Shown here: positions 9,328 to 21,477 of the stretch, piece after piece
Layout of the letters: each line of letters opens with the position of its first letter
Numbering within the stretch: the stretch's first letter is position 1
NCBI GenBank assembly: GCA_039105265.1
Contig: JAPFFF010000010.1
Span: 4,526,001-4,590,000, forward strand
Direction: 5' to 3'
Length of the DNA stretch: 64,000 bases
DNA from: Tritrichomonas musculus
Taxonomy: Eukaryota > Parabasalia > Tritrichomonadida > Tritrichomonadidae
The notes under the pieces: model-generated
Seen by the model: the letters and a program-made list of their open reading frames with translations, nothing else
What the model was told of the DNA's origin: nothing
Database searches by the model: none
Made by a program: the position numbers and the translations under genes

Positions 9328-9701
9328 ATCTTTTTCAAAAATAATTTGTTTTTTAAGTTGTAAATAAGTTGCTGATAATTTTATAATATTTTTTTTAAAT
9401 ATTTATTAAGGCTGAAAAAACTCAAAAATTTTCTATCGTTGGACCCCCTATTATTAAGGTACAAATCCAGTACGTTATTTTTTGAATAGGAGAACGTTTA
9501 TTATTTGAATAGTTGCATGTCTCTGAAAAAGTTTAAATTGACTAGGTTTGTTTTTGACACTTATTTTACAATTTAAATAAACAGTATGACATGTTATATG
9601 AAATGGATGAAAATAATCGGTTTTTATTTAACATGTCATCTTATTCTTTGAGAATGTCAAAAAAAATTGCGGTTACTAAACGTACTGGATTTGTACCTTA
9701 A

Positions 9702-10594
9702 AAAAAAAAAAAATATAGGAATTTTTTTTTAAGGGAAGAGTTGAAACTCTCAAAATTTTCTTAGTCTTGCCTCAAATTTTATGGTTAAATTATAAAAACG
9801 AAAAATAAATGAAAATGAGATTAAAGTATTAAAATAAAATTCATTTATTTTATATTTTTAAAATATAATATTGTTTTTTCATTTATTTATATTTAAGAAA
9901 ATTAAATTCAAAATAATTTCAAGAATTTGACATAAATGTAACCTTCCGCAGACGTCATTTTTTTCCTACATCTTTTCAGATTTGAAATCCCAATGATGAG
10001 AGTTGTATCCCTTTTCCACATATTGTTATTTCATTTTTAAGCATTTTTCTCTGAATTTTCTCTCAATAATTTTTATATTTTTTATATTCAGAAATCATCT
10101 CAAATTTTTTTTCGATCTTTTTTTTTGAATGAAAATTAATAAATTATTTTATTTTTATGAAATATATTAAATTAAGTTAATATATTTTATTTATAGTAAC
10201 ATAAATGAATATAATATATATTTATTTAAATAGTAAAAATATATATCATTGTATAGCATTGATATTATCTATTCTATCAAAATTTTTTTTTCTGAACATT
10301 TCAATAGATTATTTTGTTGAAATTTTTTGCCTATTATTCATTTGAACACAGCAAAGTAGAAAGAAAAGTGACAAAAAGAAGGTCACTTAATAATATTCTA
10401 TAATATATATTTATTGTATTATGTAATTAGGCTGTTTAATACCTATGCTTTATTTTTTATTACAATATATAAAGTGTTTTTTTTTTTTTTTTATCAATTC
10501 TCAATAGTATAGAATTATTTGAATATTTTATTTTAATAAGAGTTCTCAAAAATTAAAAAAAATCTTCTCAAACTCGTCCCTTAAATAAAATTAC
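9702..10594. other. AT-rich intergenic region, nothing recognised
   Basis: Low-complexity spacer of about 0.9 kb downstream of the surface-protein gene. No repeat partner or gene seen. Confidence 0.5.
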
Positions 10595-13500
10595 TTAGAG
10601 TTCTGCATCTTCTTTCCCTCCATTTTCATTTGAACTTGCATCCTGCTTCTTCTTTCTTAAAACAATGATCACTACAACGACTACAATTGCTACTGCAACA
10701 ACACATCCAATTACAATACCAGCAATTGCACCTGCAGATAATTTATTGCCTCCTTTTCCTCCATCGGGGTCTTTAGCATTTGTTCTAAGGACTAATGATG
10801 CTGCTTCTGATAAAAAGGCTCCTGTTGCTGTATCAACGCATTCCTTCGATTCAAAACCAGTATTTTCTATAATTAAAACTTCTTTCCAGGCACTACATTT
10901 TGGTTCAAATTCACCTTCAATAAGAGGATAATTGTGATCTGGAGTTATATCACCTGTAGAAGGCTTAGTAACAGCAATTTTTCCTGGTGGTGATTTCAAA
11001 GTGCCTTTAATTAAAGGTCGATCAAATTTAGTTTGAGAGTATGTTTGCAAATTAAAGTTTATATTAGCGTTATTGCTAAATGAAACATCAGATAATTTCA
11101 AAAACGCTGTTTGGTTAATTTTGAATTCTTGTTCAATATGAACATTTGATAACGAGGATTCAGCTCCAGTATCAGCAACAATAGTACTTATTTTAATATT
11201 AACAGGGTTATCTTCTCCATCTTTAACGGAAATCTTTCCAGCGTTATGCAAATTAATAGAATCGATTTCAACTGCAGTAACACCTTTATTAACTTTTATT
11301 TCAACTGGAGCTGATAAATCTGAGGTTGTTTTTAATGAAACAGAACTAACACCTTCTCCAGTTTCAAGCACGACGGTTTTCGTTTGTTTTCCAAAAAGAG
11401 ATGGATTTTCAACTTTTAGAGATAGTTTTACATTGTTTGCATCTGGAATACTAAATGTTGTTTCATCTTGATTTAGAATCAGATTCACTTTTTTATCTTT
11501 CGGTAAATTAATTTTTTTTGGTCCTACTATTTTTGCATAATCTTTATCTCCAGCATCTTTAAAGTCGAATAATTTATCATCCCAAGTTATTTCTTCTTTA
11601 TTAATCTCAAATTCTACATGTCGATATCCGTCCGAATTAGCTGGTGTATTTGTGAAAGCTTCTTTAAATGCCTTATTCATAGTCGTTACATTTACCTCTT
11701 TGAGTACAATGGTTTCACCAACCTGTTCGGATTCTTGATAATTGTCTTCTAATGGTGGTTCTTCAGGTTTATTAGATTCGGATGGTGGTGGGGTAGGTAC
11801 TGGTGTAACCTCGATTCCATCAGTATTAGTTTTAATAAGACTGCCAGCTTCAATTGAACTAGCTATTAATCTTAATTTATCAAAGTATGAGCCAACATTT
11901 TTATCATCAGATCTGGTATAGTTCTTAACGATATTGAGAATGAATTGACGTGGGGCAGCAGTTAATGGAGTAATAAGTGATCTAAACTTTTCCTTAAGTT
12001 CTTCTTTTGGTACGCCTAAGCTTTTTGACATAAGGTCAAGATTTAATTTTCTTGAGTTCATGTTTGTATACAATTCACCTGAGTTCAAAACAAGTGTCTT
12101 ATATGGTGCAACATCGTTGATAGTGAGTATGTTGCCTGATCCATCATAAATAATGGCTCTGGCAATATTGTGCAATGTAAAATTGCCAATCTTATTCAAT
12201 TCTGCTGCTGTTTTGGCAAGATTCAAAAATGAAGTTGGTGTTACTGCATTAATAATATCAATGATTTTTGTATCGAGGCCTTTGTAAGCTTTAGAAGCGC
12301 TTGCTAGCATGTCAAATACTACGCCAATTCCATCATAAAAGGCATTTGCAATGTTTGGAATGGTTTGAGCATTCTTAAAGGCTCCCAATATTTGATGTGT
12401 TTTTTGAATGACTCTTGGATAGTATTTACTAAAAACAGGAAGTTCTCTGGCTACGCATGGGAATAAAAAGTCAACTAATGAAACCAACTCATCAGAGATG
12501 CCAAATGTTTTAGAGAAAACATTAGTAAAGTCAATTTTTTCTGGAAGAGTAAGATTAAGTAATTCTGTTAGCATTTGTCGGCCAACTTTCTCATAGGCTG
12601 ATGATAAGAATGAAGGTATATTCTTTGTAATATCTTGAAGTATAGGAATTGCTGTATTAATAATTTCTATAAAGCCTTGTCCTTCTTCTAATTCTTCTCC
12701 TTCTTTTTCTCTTTCTTCTTCTTCTCCACCAATTAAACTCTTAATCGTAACGTCTTCTGAAATGAAATACTTGATCTTCTGAAGGTATTCATACCATTCA
12801 TCTAAACACTGATTATAATAATAATCATTGTCTTCATGATCATATAAGAATGAAAGATTGCACAATGGCTTTTCAATGCTAACTTCTTGTACTATTTTGA
12901 CAGCCATTTTCCACTGATCAGTAAATCCAAGATTTGAAAAGATTTGGTAAAAGTTAGATGAGTCACCCAAGTCTGCAAAGAAATCTGTAACGTATTTAAG
13001 AGCTCTGGCAAAAGATTGATATGAAAGATCTTTAATGATATCTTCATCTTCTAAATATTCTGCCGCATTTACTAAGACGTTGACAAAATTTTTAGATGGA
13101 TCCAACACATCAGCTACGATGCCTGAAATTAACTTGACAGTGTTTCCATGCAATCCATATTTATCGACTAAAAGGTTAGTGAGGTTAATTTCTGGTTTAG
13201 TGTATTCTGTAAAGTATCCTTTAGCTTTTTCCCAAATATCTTTCGCACATTTCTCATCAATTTTATCTTCACCCTCACTATAGTATTTGCAAAAAGCTGA
13301 AGCCAAAAAGCCATTAATGTTGTTATATATTAAGCATTTTATATCTTGTAGAGTTTCAAGAGTATCTTCTTTTTCACATTGTTGATTATTATAACTTTTA
13401 ATTTTATCCATCAAGCTTACTAAAGAGGTAGAACGGGTATTAATTGAGCTTTCAAAAATGTTAGCTGGCTTGAAACCATATTTTTTGATTAAGGGTAAAA

Positions 13501-14719
13501 TGGGATCATCATAATACTTTTTAACAAATTCGTTATAAGCTTTACGAATTAATGTCATTGCACTGGTAACAACATCAGCAGCACTATTGATTGAAAGGAA
13601 TTTACGATTATCATCATTAGTAATATTAAGAACCAAAATCTTTTTGATAACATCATCATATTCTTTGGTAACTCCTAAGCCATCAAACAACTTAGATATC
13701 GGTTGTGCATCATCAAAAACTGAAACCACATTTTGAACTTTAGAAATCCAACCCTTTGAAATTCCTAATTTATCTAATAAATTACCAAATGTAACGCCAT
13801 CGTTTTGGTCAATGAGAATATAATTGTACAAGCTTTCCAAAACACTTAAATCAATATTAACTATTTTGGCTAAATCAGGTCCAAGTTCGGTGAGAATAGG
13901 CTTGGCAGTTTTGAATATTTCCTTGCCTTCCTTCAGGAATGCATCAATTCTTTCATCGAATGAGCTCAAACTTGCATCAGGACTAATATATTTTGAATAT
14001 GATCCTTTTCTATTAGGATAAAGAACTAAAGATTTGTTCGTAATCATATTAATATTACTAATGTAGGTATCAAAAAATTCATCTAAATCTTTCTTTTCAT
14101 CTTCGTCTTTATAATATTTTGATATTGTTGCCTTGCTGATTCCATCATTTAAAACATCATTGAGGTTTTCAAAAAAAAGCTTTAAGGAAGGTGATATACT
14201 TGAGTGATTTTTAGAACTTGATTCGGAATCACCTGGATGATATTCGTTTGAAATTGTGGAATCGTCAACTGGAAAAGAACTTTCATCGTTATTGGAGCTT
14301 GCACCTTCATCATTTAAAACGGAACTTTCATCGTTATTGGAGCTTGCACCTTCATCATTTAAAACGGAACTTTCATCGTTATTGGAGCTTGCACCACCAT
14401 CATTTAAAACGGAACTTTCATCATTATTGGAGCTTGCACCACCATCATTTAAAACGGAACTTTCATCATTATTGGAGCTTGCACCTCCGTCATTTAAAAC
14501 GGAACTTTCATCATTATTGGAGCTTGCACCACCATCATTAATAGAAGAATTGCTTCCATCAGTTGAATTTGTATTGCCATCAACAACAATATCACTATTG
14601 GAGCTAATTCCTTCATCGTTTGAGATTAGACTTTCCCCAGAAGAAGCATTTTCTTCTTCTTTTATATATGCATCATTTTGCGCATTAATAAAGGCAAGTA
14701 AAGCAAGTAAAATGAACAT
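10595..14719 (-). CDS. Large type I membrane surface protein, 1374 aa
   Basis: The protein starts with a signal peptide (MFILLALLAFINAQ). A Ser/Asn/Asp-rich stretch follows, with six near-identical 15-residue repeats (NDGGASSNNDESSVL, the last two with E for the second G). A long extracellular region of about 850 residues with helical character follows. After a Pro/Glu-rich linker comes a beta-rich C-terminal module of about 250 residues. It ends with one transmembrane segment (AGAIAGIVIGCVVAVAIVVV), a KKK stop-transfer signal and a short acidic tail. The C-terminal module, including the CSAW/C pair and the membrane anchor, matches the gene at 57528-59960, so both belong to one surface-protein family. 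The start is supported by an initiator-like TCACA 9 nt upstream. Ligand unknown; adhesin or antigen is a guess. Confidence 0.85.
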   Translation of the reverse strand: MFILLALLAFINAQNDAYIKEEENASSGESLISNDEGISSNSDIVVDGNTNSTDGSNSSINDGGASSNNDESSVLNDGGASSNNDESSVLNDGGASSNNDESSVLNDGGASSNNDESSVLNDEGASSNNDESSVLNDEGASSNNDESSFPVDDSTISNEYHPGDSESSSKNHSSISPSLKLFFENLNDVLNDGISKATISKYYKDEDEKKDLDEFFDTYISNINMITNKSLVLYPNRKGSYSKYISPDASLSSFDERIDAFLKEGKEIFKTAKPILTELGPDLAKIVNIDLSVLESLYNYILIDQNDGVTFGNLLDKLGISKGWISKVQNVVSVFDDAQPISKLFDGLGVTKEYDDVIKKILVLNITNDDNRKFLSINSAADVVTSAMTLIRKAYNEFVKKYYDDPILPLIKKYGFKPANIFESSINTRSTSLVSLMDKIKSYNNQQCEKEDTLETLQDIKCLIYNNINGFLASAFCKYYSEGEDKIDEKCAKDIWEKAKGYFTEYTKPEINLTNLLVDKYGLHGNTVKLISGIVADVLDPSKNFVNVLVNAAEYLEDEDIIKDLSYQSFARALKYVTDFFADLGDSSNFYQIFSNLGFTDQWKMAVKIVQEVSIEKPLCNLSFLYDHEDNDYYYNQCLDEWYEYLQKIKYFISEDVTIKSLIGGEEEEREKEGEELEEGQGFIEIINTAIPILQDITKNIPSFLSSAYEKVGRQMLTELLNLTLPEKIDFTNVFSKTFGISDELVSLVDFLFPCVARELPVFSKYYPRVIQKTHQILGAFKNAQTIPNIANAFYDGIGVVFDMLASASKAYKGLDTKIIDIINAVTPTSFLNLAKTAAELNKIGNFTLHNIARAIIYDGSGNILTINDVAPYKTLVLNSGELYTNMNSRKLNLDLMSKSLGVPKEELKEKFRSLITPLTAAPRQFILNIVKNYTRSDDKNVGSYFDKLRLIASSIEAGSLIKTNTDGIEVTPVPTPPPSESNKPEEPPLEDNYQESEQVGETIVLKEVNVTTMNKAFKEAFTNTPANSDGYRHVEFEINKEEITWDDKLFDFKDAGDKDYAKIVGPKKINLPKDKKVNLILNQDETTFSIPDANNVKLSLKVENPSLFGKQTKTVVLETGEGVSSVSLKTTSDLSAPVEIKVNKGVTAVEIDSINLHNAGKISVKDGEDNPVNIKISTIVADTGAESSLSNVHIEQEFKINQTAFLKLSDVSFSNNANINFNLQTYSQTKFDRPLIKGTLKSPPGKIAVTKPSTGDITPDHNYPLIEGEFEPKCSAWKEVLIIENTGFESKECVDTATGAFLSEAASLVLRTNAKDPDGGKGGNKLSAGAIAGIVIGCVVAVAIVVVVVIIVLRKKKQDASSNENGGKEDAEL
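14271..14541 (-). repeat. 45-bp in-frame minisatellite in surface protein
   Basis: Six tandem 45-bp units encoding NDGGASSNNDESSVL or the NDEGASS variant. Units are nearly identical at DNA level, so copy number probably varies between strains. The long frames on the plus strand here (HHHHLKRNFH and SSLLELAPPS types) are shadows of this repeat. Confidence 0.9.
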
Positions 14720-17035
14720 TATAAATGTGATATGAACAAAAGAATTGAATTAATAAGAATATAAATTCAATTAATTGTAATCATATAAATTTGGTTTGGT
14801 TTATTCAATTACAAAATTTCTCACCGAGAATTATTATAATTTTTCCCATTTTTTGTGCAATTCTTGCAATAAAATCCATGGAATATTAATATGATAATTC
14901 TTTATCTTTTAATTGAATATTTCAAAACACTTTGAAAAGCTCTGAATTTTTTTTAATCTTTTCAATAAAGATTTCTGTGATTGTAGGTTTATGTTCAATA
15001 TAAGGTCAATAATATTTGGGAGTAAAAGTCAATTTTTAGTTGATAATTATTGGTTACACAATTAAAAATCCTATTATTTTCAAAAAAAATTCAATCGATA
15101 ATTGTTTTATTTTGAATAGGAACTCAAAAAGCAAACCAAGACCAAATTTTTTCTCAAATAAATTGTGAAATATTTGAAGTCAGATGTGAAATGAATCTTA
15201 TTTTGACCATTGAATTTAGTAAATTTGAAATGTGTTATAATTTTGTTTAAAAAAGTATGTATAATGCTTAAAAAATAGAATTGTAATAGAAATTCGAGAA
15301 AAATGATTGAAAATGGATATAATTAAAAAGTTTTTATATATTAAATTTGATAAAAGTATTTAAATAAGTTTATATTGATTACTGATGAGTAAATATATTA
15401 ACATTAACATAATTTAAATGAACAAATCATGTATTAATTATTTATTATTATAAAGTATGTCATTAAGGAAGAAAATTATCTATAAATTTATATATTTTTC
15501 ATAATAATAACGTTTTTAATTATTTCAAAATAACGTTTTTTGTATTTGAAAAAAAAAGTGCTACAATAAAGCTTTTGAGTAATTTTATGAAATTTTATGA
15601 AATTTTAAGGCCAATTAATTACTACCAGATGAACTTTTTTGAGAAATTCTGAAAAAAATTGAATGTTGTTATTAAATTTTTGAATTGGATATTAGGCAAT
15701 TTCAAATAAAATAATAGCGTGCTTTCTTTGAAATGACATTTTCAAAATTCAAAATTTAAATAAATTTTAATTTCTTTTTATTTGTATTTTAACTTTATTT
15801 CTTTAAAAAACTTTTTCTCTTAATAAAAAAATAAGGTTTTAAATATATTATATTATGTTTATCGTATATTTATTTAGTGTCGTTAGTTTTATTGTTTTTC
15901 AAGAAAGATCTTCGCTAAAACAATTTTTTTTATTCAGTTAATAGTTTAATTGTTTCTGATGATATTTGGTTTCATATAGAAAGAATGTTATATTTAAAAA
16001 AAGGGGCAATTAATTTGAATGATAATATTTTGTTCGTAAAAATATACAATTGATTTAACTGAGTTAATTTCTATTATCAATCATTTATTATTATAGAACA
16101 ATCTTATTTATATCGATGAACTTTTTGTTAATATTTATTCTCAAAAAACCTATTGTTTATCACAAATAAAAATTCTTTATTTACCAAAATATTTTTATAT
16201 CTTGAAAAATATAAAAGAAAAAAGAAATATAATAGACAAATAACAAAACAAATTAATACTTATCTGCTATGGCTCAATTTATTCAAACTTTTTTAATCTT
16301 TGGAATCCATTATCACTTTTTATTAATTAACAAAAATGGAGCCTGAATGTTTCCTTCTAAATGTATATTTCATCTCTGACAAAAAATTTAAATTTGTAAC
16401 AATATAAAATATCCATTTTAATTAGATTATCAAATATTTATCAAAGTTCATTCGGCAGCGTCAATTTGAAATTTGAAACTCATAAGTATGCCCATTATTA
16501 ATGAAGATTCAGGATAAAGACAAGAGTTAATTGATCGAAAATCTAATATCATAAAAATTATTAAACAAGAATTGTTATATTGTTTTCAATAAAGGCGATA
16601 ATAAAAGTTCCACAATTATTGATCGCAATATCAGCCTAAGCAAAGGCAATCGCATCTATTTACTTAGAATATTAAACAATGAAATTAAACGTATCATTCA
16701 GAATAATTTAGATTTGTCATATTCAATTCGTTGTTTATTTGATGAAAGTAACGATTAATGGATCAAGAAAACAATTGAAAATGATCACAAGGAAATCACA
16801 AAATTCAGACTACAAATCAGCTATCTTGAGAATAATACACTAAAATTAGAGAAAGGTCATGACACGAACAAACTTTTTGAGAAGGTGGGATTTGGTTATC
16901 AAAAAGTTGGGAAATAAATGCTTATATCTCGTTAAAAAATTGGATATATCATAAATCTTAATACCAATAAAATATTTATAGGTATTATAATACAATAAAA
17001 TAATATAAACATGAAACTTTTTCAAACAATTATAA
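14720..17035. other. Intergenic region with a decayed ORF at 16490-16915
   Basis: About 2.3 kb of AT-rich spacer. Bases 16490-16915 (+) still read as protein over long stretches: LSKGNRIYLLRILNNEIKRI and, after interruptions, KKTIENDHKEITKFRLQISY. This looks like a degraded gene of unknown type. Nothing else recognised. Confidence 0.4.
14726..14730 (-). promoter_or_regulatory. Inr-like element of the 1374-aa gene
   Basis: TCACA on the minus strand fits the trichomonad initiator TCA(+1)YW and puts transcription start 9 nt before the ATG. TCATA a few bases further out also fits. Confidence 0.5.
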
Positions 17036-18416
17036 TAGAAGTGCGAGAACTAAAATAACGTATTTTTTGTTTTAAAAAAAGATTGATTTTTCAAAAAATA
17101 ATTCGTTAGCCTTATGATTTTTTTAATAAAATAAAGTATATAATTGATTTTGTATATTATATATCAGTATCGCACTATTTGAAAGTTCATACGTTGAAAT
17201 TCAAATTTTACATATTTTGAAGAATATGATTGAAGTTGAAATAATATTGATTATTTATTCATTTTATCATATTCTAAATAGAATTATTGATATAATTTCT
17301 AATTAATATATATATAATATTATAATATAAATAAGATAAATTTATTTTAGCAAAAAAATTATAGAAAACATAAATATCTAGCTATAATATTAATTTTATC
17401 GGGATAACTATTTTATATTAGAATTAAATTATATTGTTTAATATTATATTATGATTATTTATAAATCCGCTCGATGGGCGTAGTTTTATTTTTTTATTCA
17501 CAAAAAGTTAAAAAAGAATTGAGTAGAAATGTTCGTTAGGCTTAAATCCCCTCAAAATTCAATGCAATGTTCGTTAGGCTTAAATCCCCTCAAAATTCTG
17601 TACAAATTCCGTTATATAATATTTTATTAATATTTCTTAAATATCAGTATATTAAAAATAAATAAAATGTAATATATAATTTTTGGACGAAATTTATTTT
17701 AAAAAATATTTATTTTATCTTGAAATAGCAAACAGAGGACAGATCTTATCTTCAATAATTTTATAAATCTATTTTCACACTTTATACGCTTAATACTTTC
17801 ATTAAATTAAATAATAATCTAATAATAACAGACCATTATAATAAACAAGACTAAAATAATTAATTATCAAGAATTTCAGATTATATCTTTATAAACCATG
17901 CATTATTCATAATCTGAAATAATTATTAAACCAATTAAATATCAGTTATTTGTCAAATAACAACAATAAAACATATTTTTGAAAATCTTTTTATCATAAT
18001 CGTAATTCTTAACCAAGTAAATAGTTTAATTTATGAATTATCAAATAATATCATTGATATTAGTAATAATTGATCATTTTATGCTATATTCTTTGTTTGT
18101 ATAATTTTCAAATATTGAAATCCTTTAATTGTTCAACGATTACAAAAGTTAAAAATGTGAATATTTAAATTTTTTTATGTAAACAAATATAAAAATTACC
18201 TTAAAAAACAAAGTATTTGGTGCTCTTTTTTTTTTTTTTTAGAAATAAAAATTTGATTTTTTTTTTTTCTCATATTCAATTTTAAAATCAATATAATATT
18301 ACTCGTAGCGAACCAAATTAAAAAATTATACATTAATTATACATTATTTTACCTGTATAAATAAATATCTAAATTTGAAATAAATTGGTTAACCAAAGGT
18401 AGTTCTCGCACCTCTA
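17036..18416 (+). mobile_element. Possible TIR element
   Basis: TAGAAGTGCGAGAACTA at 17036-17052 and its complement TAGTTCTCGCACCTCTA at 18400-18416 differ at one position. They bracket 1.38 kb of AT-rich DNA without a gene. No target duplication was found, so this is a candidate only. A short direct duplication (GTTCGTTAGGCTTAAATCCC) lies at 17529-17605. Confidence 0.4.
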
Positions 18417-18574
18417 AAAGGCCTAAAAAAATCTAATATCCCACTTCTAATAACAATATTTATTTAATATTAATGGGCAGAAAAAAAATACACTTGATAA
18501 AAAATTAAAATCCTATATTGTTTTTTAAAATATTCAAATATATAATTGGTTATAAAAGCTTTTTTATAGACATA

Positions 18575-20475
18575 ATACCCATTTTAACAATCAAGGTTCT
18601 CAATTTTCCGGGAATGATTTCTGAGTATTGAAATTCTCAGAATTGATGTTAACTTTTTCTGTAGTAATCTTTTTTTTAATTCAAAAAAATGACAATTCTT
18701 TTTTTTACTCTCAATTTTTTCAAATTAAAAAAAAAAATTTTTTTTTTTGTACAACTGTACTTCGATCGGATGTAAAGTGTCAAAAGTATTTAAAAAACTG
18801 TAATAATCGAAACAAACCAAATATATAAATAGAACACATCATATATAATAACTTATTAAAATATTGGAAGGATTTTCTAATTTGATTTGGAGATTTATGT
18901 TGACTAAATTTGAATGAAAAACTCATTTTATCCATTCAAAAAAAATTTTTTTCATATGGTATGTCTATAAAATTGAAAATTTACTTCCAAGTTTCATTAA
19001 AGAATTTGATTTTATATTATATAAAATTAACTGTTATATAATTTTTTTAGGAATTTCCAGGTTATTTAATTTTACTCTCAATTTTTTGACACTTTACATC
19101 CGATTGCAGTACCGTTTTTTGTACGTTTATTTCCGTTTTTTTCGCAAATAAAGAAGATTTACTCAAAACCTGATGGAATTCATGAAATGATGCTGGTCAT
19201 TTTAAAATATATATTTATAAAAGATTATTTTACAATCACTGTTTCTTGTTTTTAAAGTTTTAAAAAAATATAATTTATATTAATTGAAAATATTATGCAT
19301 AAAGAATTAATCAAAGAACTTCGTTTAAAGTTTTTCATGATCAACGAAAAAAACAAAATCGTTGTATAACATAAAATTTAATGAGCCAATCAAGGCTATT
19401 CAAAAAGTTCAAAAAAATTTATTTATTTCAACTTTTTTGGAAAAGCTATTGAGTATTTGCTAATTTCAAGCGAAGAATTGTTTTATTAACCATATGTGTT
19501 TTATAAATGTTCATTTATCTCGCAAAAAATGTTTTTTGTTATTTTTTAATCTTACCATTTCAGACTATTTTTTAAGTTATTAAGCTTGTACTATGGTTAT
19601 TTACAAAAAGAATTTTCCACTCTTTCATTTAAAAGTATATTAAAAATGGATCATCTTAGTAGAGTGTCAAAATAAAATCAATCATATTAAAAAAGTGAGT
19701 TAGATTTATTATATATGCTTTTTATTATAATTTATATATACAACATTATATAAAATATATTAATTTCCGTTGATTTCCTTATACTTGAGATAAAAAAGCA
19801 TTTTTTCATGAATAAAAAAAAGGCGGCTAAGGTCAAAAAACCGTAAAAATAGGTCAAATAATAAAAAGGAAAAAGATGAATAAAAATTAGAAAAAAAGAG
19901 TCCTTTAACATAAGTAGGAGAAATAAAATAGCTAAAAAAAGCAAATAAAATGAAAGTAAAGCTTAAGCTTAACAAAAAATATTTTTCAAATTCTGAAGTT
20001 CAAGGCATGGTGATTAATCGGGTTCCTTTCTTCACTTGGCAATTATATTCTTTTGCATTTATTTAGAATTTTCATCATCATTTTACCGAAGTTTCGTTTT
20101 GATCAATATCAAGATTTTCATCATTTTTGGTTCTGATGTATGTTCTCATCTCCATTTGTCCTTGTAAATAGTTTGCTTCTGAGATATAGTTTGAATTTTG
20201 CTTTTATCTATAGCAGAAAAGATGGTTTCCTCTAAATAAGTATGGCCATGGTAGTTTTTTTAATTCACATGTCTTATTTTTTGTATTTTATTGGAGTTTT
20301 CATATGTTTTGGATTATAATATAAGATAATTAAAGATTATAAAACAATAATAAGTCCTTTTTTATCATAAAATTCTTTGGTGACAATTTATATTTGAAAG
20401 ATTTTATTCAAAAAATTTCAATAACTCAGAAATCATCCCCGGAAAATTGAGAACCTTGATTGTAAAACAGGGTAT
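18575..20475 (+). mobile_element. TIR element with decayed ORF and nested mariner-type MITE
   Basis: The left end, ATACCC...CAATCAAGGTTCTCAATTT (18575-18625), is matched in reverse at 20420-20475, including CCGGGAATGATTTCTGAGT against CCGGGGATGATTTCTGAGT. The interior holds a small mariner-like MITE (18758-19111). On the minus strand at 19990-20270 is a decayed frame (reading for example SEANYLQGQMEMRTYIRTK). No recognisable transposase; target duplication not seen. Confidence 0.6.
18758..19111 (+). mobile_element. Mariner-like MITE
   Basis: A 354-bp element with ends TA-CTTCGATCGGATGTAAAG and TA-CTGCAATCGGATGTAAAG (inverted), continuing TGTCAAAA on both sides. A TA at each edge and this TIR style match Tc1/mariner MITEs. 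It sits inside the larger TIR element at 18575-20475. Confidence 0.75.
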
Positions 20476-21477
20476 TGTATATTTGGATTCACAAAAAGTT
20501 AAACTTTTTCAAACAATTATAATATTAAAAATATTTCATGAGAGAATACCGAATACTTGACGAAATGATTTCTCTTTTAAAAAATCAACCAAAACTTAGG
20601 AATTACTCAAAATTAATTTATACAAAGAATTGGAAGATTTTTCACAAATACTTATAACCAATATATTTCAGGATTTTTAAGGCGGTAGTCTCCTATTTTT
20701 TCGTAAACCATTCAATATTGATAAAACTCATAGAATTGAAGTTTCAATGGTAATATACTATGAAAAAGTTAAATGACCTTGATATTTGTCCTTAACGATC
20801 AAAATAAAAAAAAATAGTTTTTTCTTTTCTTTGTTTCTATGGTAAAAAATTGCAATTTTTTAAAAATAAGATTATAAAAAATATCTACATAATTAACCCA
20901 TTTTATTGAAATATTAATTAAATTAAGATACCTTTTCTTTTATGGCTTTTTTTCAAAAAACGTGGAACGAATAAATATTAAAAAAAAATAATTAATAGTA
21001 TAATTTCCTTGCTTTAAATTAAAAGCAAATTTAACAATAAAATTCTTTTTTGAAATAATATTTTTTTGATATAATTATCATCATTTTTTTCTATTCATAC
21101 CATAGGCTTTTAAAATGGCTTTAAGCAATTTTTTAAATTTTGGAATCGATATGATTCAAATCTTATCAAAAAAAAAAAATGTCATACATTTACCAAAAAA
21201 AACTAGTTAAAATATTAGTAAAACCAAATCTGCATATTATTATGACTCTTTATGCCTTAAATACCCAGTGAATGGCAGAAAAAAAAAATCTAAATATTTT
21301 CATATTATTATCATTTTGATTTTATTTTATAAAGGAGATAGAAAAATGATTCGCTTTTTAATAATTTTAACAATATATCATTATAAACCTGCTATTTTAA
21401 TAATTTTTCTCAATCTTTTCCTTATTTTTGTGAGAACTCATTGAATTATAGCATTGAATTTGAAAACTACCTCCTTA
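20476..21477. other. AT-rich spacer with one short possible coding relic
   Basis: A 39-codon frame at 20538-20657 (+) starting MREYRILDEMISLLKNQPK has protein-like composition and may be a gene fragment. Bases 20680-20815 resemble 22055-22190 as a diverged direct repeat (shared words TTCAATATTGA, CTCATAGAAT, CCTTAACGAT). Confidence 0.35.

Larger units (their letters stand above)
8403..9451 (+). mobile_element. TIR element D nested in C copy 2 (8-bp TSD)
   Basis: Inverted ends ATAGGGGGTCCAACGATAG (25 bp matching), flanked by the direct repeat TATTAAGG at 8395-8402 and 9452-9459. Without the inner element E it is only about 250 bp, a typical MITE. It serves as host for element E. Confidence 0.82.
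8397..9701 (-). mobile_element. MITE family C, copy 2, interrupted by element D
   Basis: The right part (9460-9701) matches copy 1 of family C in reverse orientation and ends GGATTTGTACC-TTAA. The first bases (TTAAGG at 8397-8402) were separated from the rest when element D inserted and duplicated TATTAAGG. The two C copies are therefore inverted to each other about 120 bp apart. Confidence 0.7.

Noticed and set aside
14218-14735. Two plus-strand frames rich in HHHHLKRNFH and SSLLELAPPS repeats opposite the surface-protein gene
   Set aside because: They are the reverse-strand images of the 45-bp coding repeats; the minus strand has the signal peptide, membrane anchor and initiator.
19732-19975. 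Two minus-strand Phe/Leu-rich frames that look like membrane proteins
   Set aside because: Composition follows from A/T runs; they overlap in different frames and lie inside a transposon.
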